Shown: piece after piece, positions 1 through 9,414 of the stretch
Layout of the letters: the number at the start of each line of letters is the position of its first letter
Numbering within the stretch: the stretch's first letter is position 1
Notes under the pieces: generated by a model
Seen by the model: only the letters and a program-made list of their open reading frames with translations
What the model was told of the DNA's origin: nothing
The model's database searches: none
Program-made: the position numbers and the translations under genes
Origin: Bdellovibrionales bacterium
Lineage (GTDB): Bacteria > Bdellovibrionota > Bdellovibrionia > Bdellovibrionales > UBA1609
Reading direction: 5' to 3'
Assembly: GCA_016716765.1 (NCBI GenBank)
Contig: JADJVA010000011.1
Span: 1-64,000 of the forward strand
Length of the DNA: 64,000 bases

Positions 1-174
1 AAACTTGGTTGCCATCTGTGACATCCCAATTATCGGGAAGAGAAAGAACAAAGCGAATAATATTGCATGTCTGAGAAAATACATACTCACAAACGCCTCC
101 ACCGTAGATCGAACAGATTGGCACAATATAGCGATAACAAACTGTGGAATTCCCCAGAAAAACTGGATAGTTTC

Positions 175-1032
175 TCAGGCGGCATTTAGTGTTGATTCAT
201 ACTCCAAAGGACTTTGATAACCAAACGATGAATGCAATCTTTTTTTATTGTACCACGTTTCAATATACTCAAAAACTAAGATTCTCAACTCTGCTTCGGT
301 TTTGTAGTCATGACGGTAAAGACACTCAGACTTGAATGACTTGAACCAACTCTCAACAATCGAATTGTCGTAGCAGTTTCCCTTGCGACTCATGCTCGGA
401 ATCACATCCTTCTTCTTTAGCAAAGCCAAAAATAATTTGCTCGCGTACTGAATCCCGCGGTCCGAGTGAAAGACGATCTTCGCTCTATTTCCGCAATTAG
501 CCAATGCCATCTGCAGAGCATTCAAGACCCCGGTGGTTTCTAAACTGTCAGTGACCGACCAGCCCACAACTTTTCGGGTACAAACATCGAGAACTATGGC
601 CAGATAGAAAAAGCCAGATCCAAATCTCAGATAAGTGATATCTCCGGCAAAGACCTGATTAGAGTCTTTGGGCAGATCATCCTCGATCCTGAAAACTCGT
701 GGAGCAATTGGGCCCTCGTGGTTCGAATTAGTCGTTCTCACTCGATATTTTTTCTTTAATCGGGCATCCAATCCCATCTCCCTCATATACTTCGCAACAG
801 TATTTTCACTTACAGAAAATCCCTTGCTCCTCAGCTCATGAAAGATCCTTGGTGAGCCATAGGTACTTTTGCTAGCTTTGAAAATCTCCTCAATTTCCTT
901 GCAGATTTCCCTTTTTTTCGTCAAGAATTTGAACTGACTATTCGCTTTCCATTGGTAATACCCACTGGTACTCACCCCAAAATGTCTGCACAGGCGGTTG
1001 ATAGGAACTTCATTTGAAAGGTCCAAAATCAT
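175..1032 (-). CDS. IS3-family transposase OrfB (DDE integrase core)
   Basis: Catalytic half of the IS3 transposase, 285 aa. An N-terminal HTH_21-like segment (YGSPRI, residues about 58-63) is followed by an rve-type integrase core. The three acidic residues are visible: D in AGDITYL, D in FHSDRGIQYAS and E in NSIVESWFKS. It starts with ATG overlapping the orfA stop as ATGA. In this family OrfA and OrfB are commonly fused by -1 frameshifting to give the active OrfAB, but here the ATGA overlap also allows coupled initiation. No truncation is seen. Confidence 0.92.
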   Translation of the reverse strand: MILDLSNEVPINRLCRHFGVSTSGYYQWKANSQFKFLTKKREICKEIEEIFKASKSTYGSPRIFHELRSKGFSVSENTVAKYMREMGLDARLKKKYRVRTTNSNHEGPIAPRVFRIEDDLPKDSNQVFAGDITYLRFGSGFFYLAIVLDVCTRKVVGWSVTDSLETTGVLNALQMALANCGNRAKIVFHSDRGIQYASKLFLALLKKKDVIPSMSRKGNCYDNSIVESWFKSFKSECLYRHDYKTEAELRILVFEYIETWYNKKRLHSSFGYQSPLEYESTLNAA

Positions 1033-1325
1033 TTGGAATTTCTCATTTGATCCTTTGATATGATCCCTAGGCTTTTTTTTAGAACATCGCTGACTTTGTT
1101 CAAATACTCATTTTCCTTTCTGAGTTCTCGAACCTCAAGCTCCAGTTCTTCATAGGTTTTCGCGCCGCTCGCAGCGCGACCTGATTGCGCTTCGATTTTC
1201 CATCGACGAATATTTGCCGGATTTATACCTAGATCTTGTGAGGCCTTTGTTGTTCCCATTTTCTCTGCTAAATCAATGGCTTCGGCCTTATACTCTTCTG
1301 AAAAAACCCTTCTCTTTGAACTCAT
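1029..1325 (-). CDS. IS3-family transposase OrfA (HTH)
   Basis: 98-aa DNA-binding half of the IS3 transposase. It has an N-terminal helix-turn-helix (RRVFSEEYKAEAIDLA, then the KASQDLGINPANIRRWK recognition region) and a C-terminal leucine-zipper-like stretch (ELELEVRELRKENEYL) typical of OrfA multimerisation. The length is normal for the family. The stop overlaps the orfB start by 4 nt. It lies just inside the right terminal repeat. Confidence 0.92.
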   Translation of the reverse strand: MSSKRRVFSEEYKAEAIDLAEKMGTTKASQDLGINPANIRRWKIEAQSGRAASGAKTYEELELEVRELRKENEYLNKVSDVLKKSLGIISKDQMRNSK

Positions 1326-1393
1326 TGTTATCTCCCATCGGTTTGTTTAAACCGCTCGAAGAAAACTGTCCACTATTTTTGGGGAACTCTACT

Positions 1394-1747
1394 GCCCAAG
1401 CTGAAATCACGCCTACCTACATCGGCATTTCCACATCGATGATAAATGGTGGCCGATTGCCTCAGCATCGAACAAGCAAAACCGTACGACCTAATTCCAA
1501 CACGATACCATTGAGAGCCTTGTTGATCGCGAACATTTGCCTGCCAAATGAATGCAGCAAATCAACTGGCACAATTCGAGGAAATGTACGAATTCAATTC
1601 ATCCAGAAACAACATCCAGCATATTAATACCGCAGAACAAGGGAAATTAATCGTACGGTAACGAGATTATTTCATTCGCATTATGATATTGACCTCAAAT
1701 GTCACTAGCGAATGCAATCATTCATACTATACAAAGGGGTGTCTTAT
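1394..1747. other. Intergenic stretch without a supported gene
   Basis: Between the IS3 right end and the next start I see no coding sequence with family features. An open frame crosses it on the plus strand, but most of it is antisense to the IS and its translation is unremarkable. The flank left of the IS (1-142) likewise shows nothing recognisable. Confidence 0.5.
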
Positions 1748-2074
1748 ATGTATGGAATATTCTCGGCTGCGATTCTTATTTTCATTCTGTTATCTCCAGT
1801 AGCAAATGCTGATTCTCAATTCTACTCCAATGGTCAACAATGCGAGATTGGACACAACAAATCATGTCTTTCTCTTCTGGAAGGATGTTTGGCAGGAAAG
1901 GCTGCTGCCTGCTTTTACTTGGGCAATAGCCTGGCAATCAGAGACTTTATAAAGGACGCCATTTTTTTTACCAGAATGGCCTGCCTAGCCGGAGTCCCTG
2001 AAGGCTGTTTGAACCTTCCCTACCTACGTGAACGGCTTAGGATACTAAATTCCGAGATCAGCATTACCAGCTAA
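1748..2074 (+). CDS. Small secreted cysteine-rich (Sel1-like) protein
   Basis: The start is placed at ATG 1748, not at an upstream ATG at 1712, because AAAGGGG lies about 8 nt before it and the protein then opens with a signal peptide (hydrophobic core AAILIFILLSPVANA). The mature part, about 85 aa, has regularly spaced cysteines and Gly/Ala motifs such as CLAGKAAACFYLGNS and MACLAGVPEGC, resembling Sel1/TPR-like repeats of secreted cysteine-rich proteins. Role unknown; probably periplasmic and disulfide-bonded. It stands alone between the IS and the SpoA-domain gene. Confidence 0.6.
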   Translation: MYGIFSAAILIFILLSPVANADSQFYSNGQQCEIGHNKSCLSLLEGCLAGKAAACFYLGNSLAIRDFIKDAIFFTRMACLAGVPEGCLNLPYLRERLRILNSEISITS

Positions 2075-2156
2075 TTTGAAGTGAATACGTAATCAAATGT
2101 GATTCTAGGCGGCCATTAATAACTTCGGCTAAAATATAAGGAAAGCGGAGCTTAAT

Positions 2157-2978
2157 ATGAGCAAGGAAAAAAATGGGTTACAAAATATTAGGGAAAAATA
2201 CAAATTCGAAGGAACCGATGAGAATGGAACAAAATATCCGATTTTTGGAGCGCGGGAAAACAAGTCGTTAGTTGTGGACTACAATCCATCTGAGCTTCCT
2301 CTTATCAAATCCCCCCTAAATTTTTTAGCTCTGATGGATGACTCCATAAGCAAGCGATTTTTGTCGGCTTACAAAGAAGACATTATCAAGGCCTCAAAGT
2401 TTCACTCGGAACCCTCCATTAACATGAATAAGTATTTTGCATACTTCCATTTGGACGATAATGGCGTCCTCTCTCTCCAGACTAATGAGCACGATGAACC
2501 GATATTCCGAACCCTTGTTGATAATATTTCAGCAGGATTCAGGTCAATCTGTGAATTCAAGATCAATGAACATAGACGCAAATCTGATTTCAATCCTTGT
2601 CTGTCGCTTCTTAAGAGCGAGCCCATTTTTCTCTTCGACTATGAAATAAGGTCAAGCGATTCAAAAATGATCATAATTGTCCCGCACTACCTTGTGGAAA
2701 TATATGAATCAAAATTTGGAGGAACTCAATTAATAGGTCAGGACCGCTTGCTAACGAATCCAAAGCCATTGCACCCATCAATTAAACTCGACGTACAATA
2801 CGGAAATATTGATCTTGATCAACGCCTGATTGGCGAACTGAAGACAGGTGATGTCTTAATAATAGATTCCCTTCCGGGGGACCTTTTTAAGATTCTCTTA
2901 GATGATAAGGCTATTGCGCTAGGAGTTCCAGTCGTTGCTGATAACAGCATGGGGATCAGGATTGTAAAAATGCTTTAA
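2157..2978 (+). CDS. SpoA-domain protein (FliN/FliM/SctQ C-ring-like)
   Basis: 273 aa. The last 70 residues or so fit the SpoA (surface presentation of antigens) fold found at the C terminus of FliN, FliM and SctQ/YscQ. Visible hallmarks are LDVQYGNIDLDQRLIGEL, then LKTGDVLIIDSL, then an ALGVPVVADNSMGIRI-type end. The N-terminal 200 residues are not recognisable. In known systems such proteins form the cytoplasmic sorting platform of flagella or type III secretion. No other export gene is adjacent, so it is either an orphan subunit or serves a system elsewhere. The FHA and kinase genes next to it converge on it from the minus strand. Confidence 0.6.
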   Translation: MSKEKNGLQNIREKYKFEGTDENGTKYPIFGARENKSLVVDYNPSELPLIKSPLNFLALMDDSISKRFLSAYKEDIIKASKFHSEPSINMNKYFAYFHLDDNGVLSLQTNEHDEPIFRTLVDNISAGFRSICEFKINEHRRKSDFNPCLSLLKSEPIFLFDYEIRSSDSKMIIIVPHYLVEIYESKFGGTQLIGQDRLLTNPKPLHPSIKLDVQYGNIDLDQRLIGELKTGDVLIIDSLPGDLFKILLDDKAIALGVPVVADNSMGIRIVKML

Positions 2979-3071
2979 CGATCATATCCCAATTTGAAGT
3001 TGAATTTCAGCTGTCTGATGGCCCATGTACATTTTCTGAAAACGCGAACGAACTCTACGCTGAATATTCTG

Positions 3072-3950
3072 CTATTTTGCTATTAATAGGAGCGATTTAT
3101 CTGCGAGTTTAATATACCTTGGAAAATCTTTGATCAAAAGCCCCTTGTGATCGATCCTTTTAAATACCTCAGTTGAGGCCAATTCTAAAGGTTTCCTCGT
3201 TCGACCATTATCGATAAAATCAAAAATAACGCGATCTTTCGAGACAGTACCCTTGGCAAGAAAGGTTCCATTTGTGCTTGATTCGTCACAAATCCTAACT
3301 TCTTTCTCTGAAAACCTAATCATGCAGTGCCCCATATAGTTGCCGGACTTAATAGAAGTGAGATCCGCATCTGGCAATAAAAGGACGCACAATCGTCCCG
3401 ACAATTCTCTCTTCATTTCTTCAAATTCACTCTGAGCAATCGAAGTATTTCGTGATACTACGAAGGAAAAGGGAATTAATGAAGAAAGATACTTTAAGCC
3501 AAAACTAACCGAACCAATTTTGAATAGGATCATCTGACTAAGATTATCGATGGACCTACTTGATACCTGAAACACTTGAAGACCCTCAAGTAAATTTTGA
3601 GTTGCAAGAACATTCCCTCCAAGCTTCCGCACTCCACCGACTCCTAGGATGTCAAATGGGCTATGTTTTTCTGTATACCAATAATTCTTATATGGTTTGT
3701 CTCCATCCAACTCAGTTTCATCAACTATACTCCCGGCTGCTGATCGGGAAAATACCTTAATCCTCAAATTTGAAACCAATTCCTCAAGATCTCGGTAGAT
3801 TGCCCGCTCAATACTTTCTGGTTCGACAGCCAACAGTGCCGCTACCCGAGAGGTGATCTCTCCTTTATCGAGCGAACCCCATCGATCTAGTACCTCGATC
3901 AGAGCCTGAATTCTCTTTGTCTTTGATATACCGGCCGGTTGTTTTGGCAT
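3072..3950 (-). CDS. Winged-helix plus FHA-like domain protein
   Basis: 292 aa. Residues about 10-65 look like a winged HTH, with YRDLEELVSNL resembling the YRDIEAI motif of the regulator at 5914. Residues about 190-235 resemble a forkhead-associated phosphothreonine-binding domain: MGHCMIRF aligns with the H-containing strand and ESSTNGTFL is the classic FHA turn. It is the downstream partner of a Ser/Thr kinase. The kinase stop and this start share one base (TAATG), so translation is probably coupled. A reasonable inference is a phospho-dependent regulator or adaptor acting with the kinase. Confidence 0.65.
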   Translation of the reverse strand: MPKQPAGISKTKRIQALIEVLDRWGSLDKGEITSRVAALLAVEPESIERAIYRDLEELVSNLRIKVFSRSAAGSIVDETELDGDKPYKNYWYTEKHSPFDILGVGGVRKLGGNVLATQNLLEGLQVFQVSSRSIDNLSQMILFKIGSVSFGLKYLSSLIPFSFVVSRNTSIAQSEFEEMKRELSGRLCVLLLPDADLTSIKSGNYMGHCMIRFSEKEVRICDESSTNGTFLAKGTVSKDRVIFDFIDNGRTRKPLELASTEVFKRIDHKGLLIKDFPRYIKLADKSLLLIAK

Positions 3951-5755
3951 TATATTCCTTGATAAAATCTAGCTGATGATCCCTTAAATCCATTTCGAAC
4001 ATAAATACAGACCCACGACTCTGGCCCGATTGCTTTAGGATTCGACTTAAGAAGTATCTTCTCATCGTGACCGCCGCCATCCTTAAATTCACCTGTCCTA
4101 AAAATTATGAATGTGGCCACGTCAGAGGCAGAGGAAGCCGTAAATCGACCCGAGAAATAAGTCGATATCCAATGAAGATGACCCAACTGCAGACAGTCGT
4201 TTACATCAATCTCCTTCTCATTGGAATTCATTTCAAAAGCAATATATGCGCGGGAATCGCCACTAACGCTTCTATTGGTATAAAATAAATTTCTCAATCT
4301 TGTTTCTTCCATAAAAAATCCAGGATATGGCTCAACAAAGACCTCCAAGTATTTTGATTCAACATAGCTATCTGAAAGACCATTCCCAAACAAATCGGCT
4401 TCTCCTGTCCCAGAACTGGCTAATCCCTCTAGCTTCATAAGCATGTTATCATGAAACTCGATGATACTTTTATTGACAACAATATCTTTGCAAAACTCAC
4501 CCATCTGTTTTTTTAAATTCTCTCGGATCCTTCCCTCGGAAACGATTTCACTGGCCGCCTGTTTGACTGATCGCTTAACATCTCCATAAAGAAATAAATC
4601 TCTCCCATGTTTACTATAGAGCAACGTGGGCATGGACAAAATCTCACGATAAAAGTAATAGCATACGTCAACGCCTACGCCAATTTGAGTAACTTCCTTA
4701 TGGTTTTGAAAATGCTTCTCAACAGGGACAGTAGAGGTGCCGTTGTCAATTTCTATTCTTGGAAATTTCGAGGTCTCTATCATCCCAAAGATAAACCTCG
4801 AGATAAACAATACCAAAGATACACAGCACACCGAAAGAACTATTGTCTTCAAACGAGTTCCCAGACCTGGCGATATAGGTCGAACAATCTTTCGTGTATT
4901 GAAACACGTAGGGTTTACACCTCTGTCGCCATATTCTGATTCCCAGCTGAGATTCAGACTTCCGGTTATCCTATCAATATCCGTCTTGCCAAATCTATTT
5001 TCCGGCTCCTTCTGCAGCAAACCATCAATTATTTTCAGTACTTCCTCGCCATACTCCCCATCAAGAGCAGGTATGTTGTAACTGCATTTCTTGACGGCAG
5101 ACATGATCTCAAAGTCTGAATTTCCCTTAAACGGTGATTCAAGGGTTGCCATTTCCAGAGCAATAACACCCAAAGCAAAAAAATCACTTGCGGGAACTGA
5201 GATAAGACCGTCAACCCGCTCTGGACTCAAGTATTCCAGACTTCCAACAATTCCCTTTGTAAAGACAGAATTACGATCCTTGTGATCATCTCTTGCTAAT
5301 CCAAAATCAATCAGTTTGATCTCCTGAAATTTTGTTAGAAATACATTTGATGGAGATAGATCTCTGTGAACCACGCCCTTGGCGTGCGCGTAGTCAAGCG
5401 CATTTGAAACTTGTTGAATGAGATATAGGATGGATCTATTTGAGAAGGTCTGTTCCGAAGCGGCCATCTGACGTATAAGATGGCGGAGTGTGTGCCCCTC
5501 AAGAAGCTCCGCAATAAGATAAATTTCACCAGAAGCCTCTCTAACATCAAAGATAGCACAAATATTTGGATGGCTGAGCTGCGCTTGTATCCGCGCCTCC
5601 CTCAATAGCACGCTCCTATCGACCACATATCCCGCTTTTAATCGTTTTGCGGCTACAGACTTCCGAAATCCATCTTCGCCGACGAGGACTGCTTGATAGA
5701 CCTCTCCCATTCCTCCTTCAGCAATAAGCTCACCAATCTGCAGTTCAGATCTCAT
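3950..5755 (-). CDS. Membrane Ser/Thr protein kinase (Hanks type)
   Basis: The start is taken at ATG 5755, which has GGAGG 7 nt upstream; an earlier in-frame TTG at 5770 lies within that ribosome-binding site. The kinase domain covers residues about 8-270: glycine loop IAEGGMGEVYQA, invariant Lys in VAAKRLK, catalytic HRDLSPSNVFL, magnesium-binding DFGLAR, and SPERV for the APE-type motif. A single transmembrane segment follows (VLSVCCVSLVLFISRFIF, about residues 301-323), then about 270 extracytoplasmic residues of unknown type, presumably a sensor. It is co-transcribed with the FHA protein. Confidence 0.88.
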   Translation of the reverse strand: MRSELQIGELIAEGGMGEVYQAVLVGEDGFRKSVAAKRLKAGYVVDRSVLLREARIQAQLSHPNICAIFDVREASGEIYLIAELLEGHTLRHLIRQMAASEQTFSNRSILYLIQQVSNALDYAHAKGVVHRDLSPSNVFLTKFQEIKLIDFGLARDDHKDRNSVFTKGIVGSLEYLSPERVDGLISVPASDFFALGVIALEMATLESPFKGNSDFEIMSAVKKCSYNIPALDGEYGEEVLKIIDGLLQKEPENRFGKTDIDRITGSLNLSWESEYGDRGVNPTCFNTRKIVRPISPGLGTRLKTIVLSVCCVSLVLFISRFIFGMIETSKFPRIEIDNGTSTVPVEKHFQNHKEVTQIGVGVDVCYYFYREILSMPTLLYSKHGRDLFLYGDVKRSVKQAASEIVSEGRIRENLKKQMGEFCKDIVVNKSIIEFHDNMLMKLEGLASSGTGEADLFGNGLSDSYVESKYLEVFVEPYPGFFMEETRLRNLFYTNRSVSGDSRAYIAFEMNSNEKEIDVNDCLQLGHLHWISTYFSGRFTASSASDVATFIIFRTGEFKDGGGHDEKILLKSNPKAIGPESWVCIYVRNGFKGSSARFYQGI

Positions 5756-5783
5756 CAAAGAAGCCTCCAAGGTTCAATTATTC

Positions 5784-5876
5784 GCCAATAAATGTGAATA
5801 TGCAATTTCTAGTTAATTGCCCAATTGCCAATAAAGTCCCACTGACTTCTCATTCTGGCACATTCCATTTATTGGC
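5784..5876. promoter_or_regulatory. Three GCCAATAAA boxes in the divergent promoter
   Basis: The 160-bp gap between the kinase start and the divergent regulator contains GCCAATAAA three times: at 5784-5792 and 5827-5835 on the plus strand and at 5868-5876 on the minus strand. The first two are 43 bp apart, about four helical turns. The arrangement suggests operators for the HTH regulator encoded immediately to the right. This is inference from repetition and position only. Confidence 0.5.
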
Positions 5877-5913
5877 TAAATTTCCCAATATTCTTTTAGC
5901 AGGGGGAATTCCA

Positions 5914-6549
5914 ATGCAAAAACGTAATCACCAAGTTGCGAGAGTCATCCGCATACTCAGTTGGATTGAGGCTTCAAGTATGGGACTAACGGTCCAGGAA
6001 GTTCATGGGCGACTACGGGATTTCGGGTATAAAACGTGTATTAGAACGGTATACCGAGATATCGAAGCAATTCAAGAGGCAGGATTTCCTTTGATAGATG
6101 AGAAGGAGTCAGACAACCGATACCTAACTAGATGGCGATCTTTTAATTTTAACAAAAAGGCAAAAGCAAATCGATTTGCCAACCGGGATTTCATTTCCAT
6201 AATTATCTTGAAAGGGGCGCTTCTCGGTGTAGGGGAAAACTCTGCCAATATGTGCCTGAGAAGTGCAATATTCAATTTCGAAGCGAATTTATCTCGAGAT
6301 GAAAAGGGGCACTTAGATGAGCTCTTCTCCGTTTTTAGATTTGAAGGCAATCCATTATCAGAGCGAACAATTTCATGGGATAAGCTCGAACTCTGTGTGC
6401 TCGCGGCTATCGGGAAAATTGCAGTTATTGGACCAGACAGAAGTGAAATATTTATCGACAAGATCTCATTTTGTAGCGATTCGATACGAGTGTCCAGTGA
6501 GACGGGGAATGAATTTGATTTGGATCAGATTTGTTGCAGACCTGAGTAG
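5914..6549 (+). CDS. Winged-helix transcriptional regulator
   Basis: The start is ATG 5914 with AGGGGG at 5901-5906. An in-frame ATG 120 nt upstream lacks a ribosome site and would add promoter sequence. Residues 1-70 form a DeoR/HTH_11-like winged helix of the kind that precedes WYL domains (VIRILSWIEAS, VQEVHGRLRDFGY, IRTVYRDIEAI). The C-terminal part of about 140 aa is not clearly a WYL domain. It is divergent from the kinase-FHA operon, and its HTH resembles that of the FHA protein, so it probably controls that operon and itself. Confidence 0.6.
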   Translation: MQKRNHQVARVIRILSWIEASSMGLTVQEVHGRLRDFGYKTCIRTVYRDIEAIQEAGFPLIDEKESDNRYLTRWRSFNFNKKAKANRFANRDFISIIILKGALLGVGENSANMCLRSAIFNFEANLSRDEKGHLDELFSVFRFEGNPLSERTISWDKLELCVLAAIGKIAVIGPDRSEIFIDKISFCSDSIRVSSETGNEFDLDQICCRPE

Positions 6550-6678
6550 CCTGCATTTTTTGTGGCGGATCAATTTGATCATAGTTTGAAAATCTAATGA
6601 ACAAGCCACTTTTTGGTTGAAAGTGCTTATTTGAGGAGTCGAAAGGACCGATCTATTATCAGAAATGTGAGGCAATGG

Positions 6679-7791
6679 ATGTTTTGGGACTATTATTTTG
6701 GTGGATTCCTGATTGTATTTTTCTTCCGATTGTACAGAATGTTTCTATCGATTGCTCATCCCTATCTTTATTCGCAACGGACCAAGAATATGAAAAAAAT
6801 TGGTCTTAGTTACAATTTCATGTATGAGGGCTATACAAAGGGAAACATCGTATGGATGGTATTCCCATTATTTATTTATAACTTCCTTGCGTATTCATGT
6901 TTGAGTTGGATATATATTGTATTTAAGACAGCGATGTTTTGGTTATCTCTAAAGGAATCTAAGTTTGAAACCCCCGATGGGATTCGGCAGATTCTATTCA
7001 AAATTGACGAGGAGGATTTATCGGTCGAGGAAATGGTCAGTTTGTTTAAATCGAACCCAAGACTGATTTGGTCCCTCCATTACATAACTGACAAATGCAA
7101 ATGTGAACTGGATTTTGATGATAATTTTCCAACTTGTAGATTGGATGATAGATTAAAAGTTGAGGTTGATGCCAAAAATCGAAAACTTTTCTTATACTCT
7201 TCAAACGAAGGGTTTAGTTCGTCATCCGTTAATGAATATCGCTTTGATGGCAGTAAACTGATTAGTCGTTGTTTAGAATACCGCACGTCGGATTATGGTA
7301 AGAAAGAGCGGCTCATTATGGACAACGTAGTTCTTGAAAGCGAGGTCAGAAGACTTTACTCGGACGACATAGATAGGTTTGGTTCAGCCGAAGGCGAAAT
7401 AAAAGAATTGAAAGAAATGGCTCAGTGGTCCGAAGTGCAGCGGTTTGACCTAAGATTTTTTGTCCTTTCTCGTCACACAGAATTGTTTTCCAAGACTGAA
7501 TTTCGAAAAATAGTACGCAATGAAATGGAAAGAATAAAATCCGGAGTCTTCTTTTTTAGAGAAGAATGTAGAAAATTGGGGCTAGAGACTCTTCAATATA
7601 AAGATGGAACTAGGATCGAAATACCAGATAAAACAGAAAATAGCGAATATGATATACAAGTACCATTTCCTGTCATAGCTGATTCCCTATATGCCTCTGC
7701 AAATGATTTCGGCATCACTGAATATGAATTGTGTATTCATAGCCGGATTGAAGCTCTGCTAGCCTCATATTTGAATGAGGAAGCAGCCTAA
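6679..7791 (+). CDS. Unknown membrane protein
   Basis: Start chosen at ATG 6679 (GAGG 6 nt upstream); a TTG at 6613 is the other option. About 370 aa. Two hydrophobic segments are near the N terminus (FGGFLIVFFFRLYRMFL and IVWMVFPLFIYNFLAYSCLS), followed by about 280 polar residues with no recognised motif. The sequence YSCLSWIYIVFKTAMFWLSL continues the second segment, possibly as a hairpin. Function unknown. It follows the HTH regulator on the same strand after about 130 bp, so it may be in that transcription unit. Confidence 0.5.
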   Translation: MFWDYYFGGFLIVFFFRLYRMFLSIAHPYLYSQRTKNMKKIGLSYNFMYEGYTKGNIVWMVFPLFIYNFLAYSCLSWIYIVFKTAMFWLSLKESKFETPDGIRQILFKIDEEDLSVEEMVSLFKSNPRLIWSLHYITDKCKCELDFDDNFPTCRLDDRLKVEVDAKNRKLFLYSSNEGFSSSSVNEYRFDGSKLISRCLEYRTSDYGKKERLIMDNVVLESEVRRLYSDDIDRFGSAEGEIKELKEMAQWSEVQRFDLRFFVLSRHTELFSKTEFRKIVRNEMERIKSGVFFFREECRKLGLETLQYKDGTRIEIPDKTENSEYDIQVPFPVIADSLYASANDFGITEYELCIHSRIEALLASYLNEEAA

Positions 7792-7806
7792 CCGAGTTGT
7801 GGAATT

Positions 7807-8057
7807 ATTTAGTTGGATATACAATCTTAGGTAACAGCTTATCAATTTTTTCAGTTAGCCCATAGTCCCTAAACAGAGCTGCCACGAGACCTAAATGACC
7901 AACTTCCTCGACTTCAGTAATGGGTCTATCACTCATGATGATATCCGATGATTCATTTTGAGACTGCTTTTCATCGGAAGTTCGACTAAATTTTTGAAGG
8001 GATTTGAGTGTGTTTATTGATTGGTCTTCGCCTGAGAGTTCAACTGCGGAATGTCAC
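7807..8057 (-). mobile_element. IS1634-like element remnant (5' end of transposase plus terminus)
   Basis: On the minus strand, from ATG at 7936, a frame reads EVEEVGHLGLVAALFRDYGL, the start typical of IS1634-type (DUF4277) transposases. It ends after about 40 codons. The upstream side reaches GTGACATTCCGCAGTTG (minus strand from 8057), which is the element's terminus. The same terminus recurs at 22697, 60796 and 62869, and the coding piece recurs at 63181-63340. The rest of the element is lost; this is a dead fragment. Confidence 0.7.
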
Positions 8058-8624
8058 CACTGAGCTTAAAGAGTAAGGAAAATCCTCAAAAAACCAGACG
8101 AATGTACAGAACCAAAAAACTAGTGCCGCAATTTAAATTTATTCCGCCTCTTAGGCTGGGCAAAAGACAACCCTCTTTGCCGATACGAAATATATGGCTA
8201 AACAAGGAAAGTATCTCACAAAATCGCGATACAAACTGGCAATCGAATGCCCGACTAAACTCTTCTACTCCGGTAAAAAAAATGAGTATGCAGACGCAAG
8301 TCTCGACGACCCATTTCTCGAGGCGCTAGCCAATGGAGGCTTTCAGGTTAGTGCTCTGGCCAAGTGCTATTATCCAAATGGAATTGAAGTGGCGTCAAAA
8401 GCTCATGACGTCGCGGTTGCCGAGACTGCGCGACTTCTTGAACAAGAAACCATCACAATTTTTGAGGCCGCGATTCGGTTTGAAAACCTATTTGTAAGAG
8501 TCGACATTCTTGAAAAAAAAGGGAAGTCGATACGGCTGATCGAAGTGAAATCCAAGAGCGTGTCCCGTCTCACATACTTGGACCGGCTAATCTCATATAA
8601 CTGGACCGCCTGATTTTTGGAGGT

Positions 8625-9386
8625 CTATACTTCAGTTTTTTCGATGTCAATATCTGGCAAAATTATTCGTCCTTTCATGCGGTAACTTGGACCCTCAAAG
8701 ACCACGATTTTAGCCTGCTCAAACATCCGATCGATCGCCGCATTGGCCAGGATCGGATCACTAAAGACTTGTGGCCATTCTTCGACATCTCGGTTGCTGG
8801 TCAAGATCATCGCCGAGTTGTATTTGCGTCGATCAAAGAGATCAAATATCTCTTCACTCACATCCCGTGGCATCGTCACTACGCCCCAGTCGTCAAGGAT
8901 CCAAAGTTTGGACGTCAAAATTTGTTTGAACAATTTATCCAAAGTGTTCCGCTCCCGGGCCATCCGGATCTTGGCACTGAGTCTTTTACGCTCGAACAAA
9001 ACACACTGTGGCCCAGTACTGCGGCTTTCATGCCTAATGCAATTGCGCAGTGGGTTTTGCCAGTTCCTGGACTTCCAAGCAACAATGCAATTTCATTGTC
9101 CTCTACGAACTTGCAACTCGAAAGCTCTTCGATCTTCTCGCGATTGATCCTCTTGTTAAAACTCCAATTGAACTGCTCCAATGTTCTCCTCTCTGGGAAT
9201 GTCGCCTTTTTAATCCTACGTTCAATCGCGTTTTCCTTGCGCGTATTCAGCTCATGCTCAAACAATGTCGTCAGCCAGGAAAAATCGGACTTGATTTTTT
9301 CTGGCTGCCAAAACCGACTCTAAATTCTCAGCTGCCGACGGTAGCCTTAGCATCGTCAGTTGCTGACGGATTGTTTCTATGCTCAC
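8625..9386 (-). pseudogene. istB: IS21 helper ATPase IstB, frameshifted
   Basis: IstB-type AAA+ ATPase that assists the IstA transposase. The start is probably GTG 9386, where the frame opens VSIETIRQQLTML. The frame shifts at an A/T run near 9290 and again at the 4-base run 8998-9001. Joined, it shows the IstB core FNWSFNKRI, Walker A LLGSPGTGKTH, Walker B WILDDWGV, sensor LTSNRDVEEW and IDRMFE near the end. Length (about 250 aa) is normal. The second shift is repaired by one extra T, the first by one base less. Confidence 0.8.
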
Positions 9387-9414
9387 TCCACGCTCCCTCT
9401 TGGTTTTGGCCACA

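Larger units (their letters stand above)
143..1393 (-). mobile_element. IS3-family insertion sequence, apparently intact
   Basis: Two overlapping minus-strand genes (orfA then orfB) lie between imperfect terminal inverted repeats at 143-173 and 1363-1393. The arms share the core GTTCCCCA or ATTCCCCA and an inner TGGAYAGTTT. The left end starts TGTGG. I could not see a convincing target duplication beside the repeats. Both transposase frames are open and the DDE residues are present, so this copy may be active, unlike the IS21 and second IS3 copies in the window. Confidence 0.85.

Noticed and set aside
5..217. Small plus-strand gene at the window start
   Set aside because: It runs into the IS3 terminus, has no ribosome-binding site and no recognisable protein features.
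1214..1627. 137-aa plus-strand gene
   Set aside because: Antisense to the IS3 orfA for its first part and unremarkable afterwards; treated as a chance open frame.
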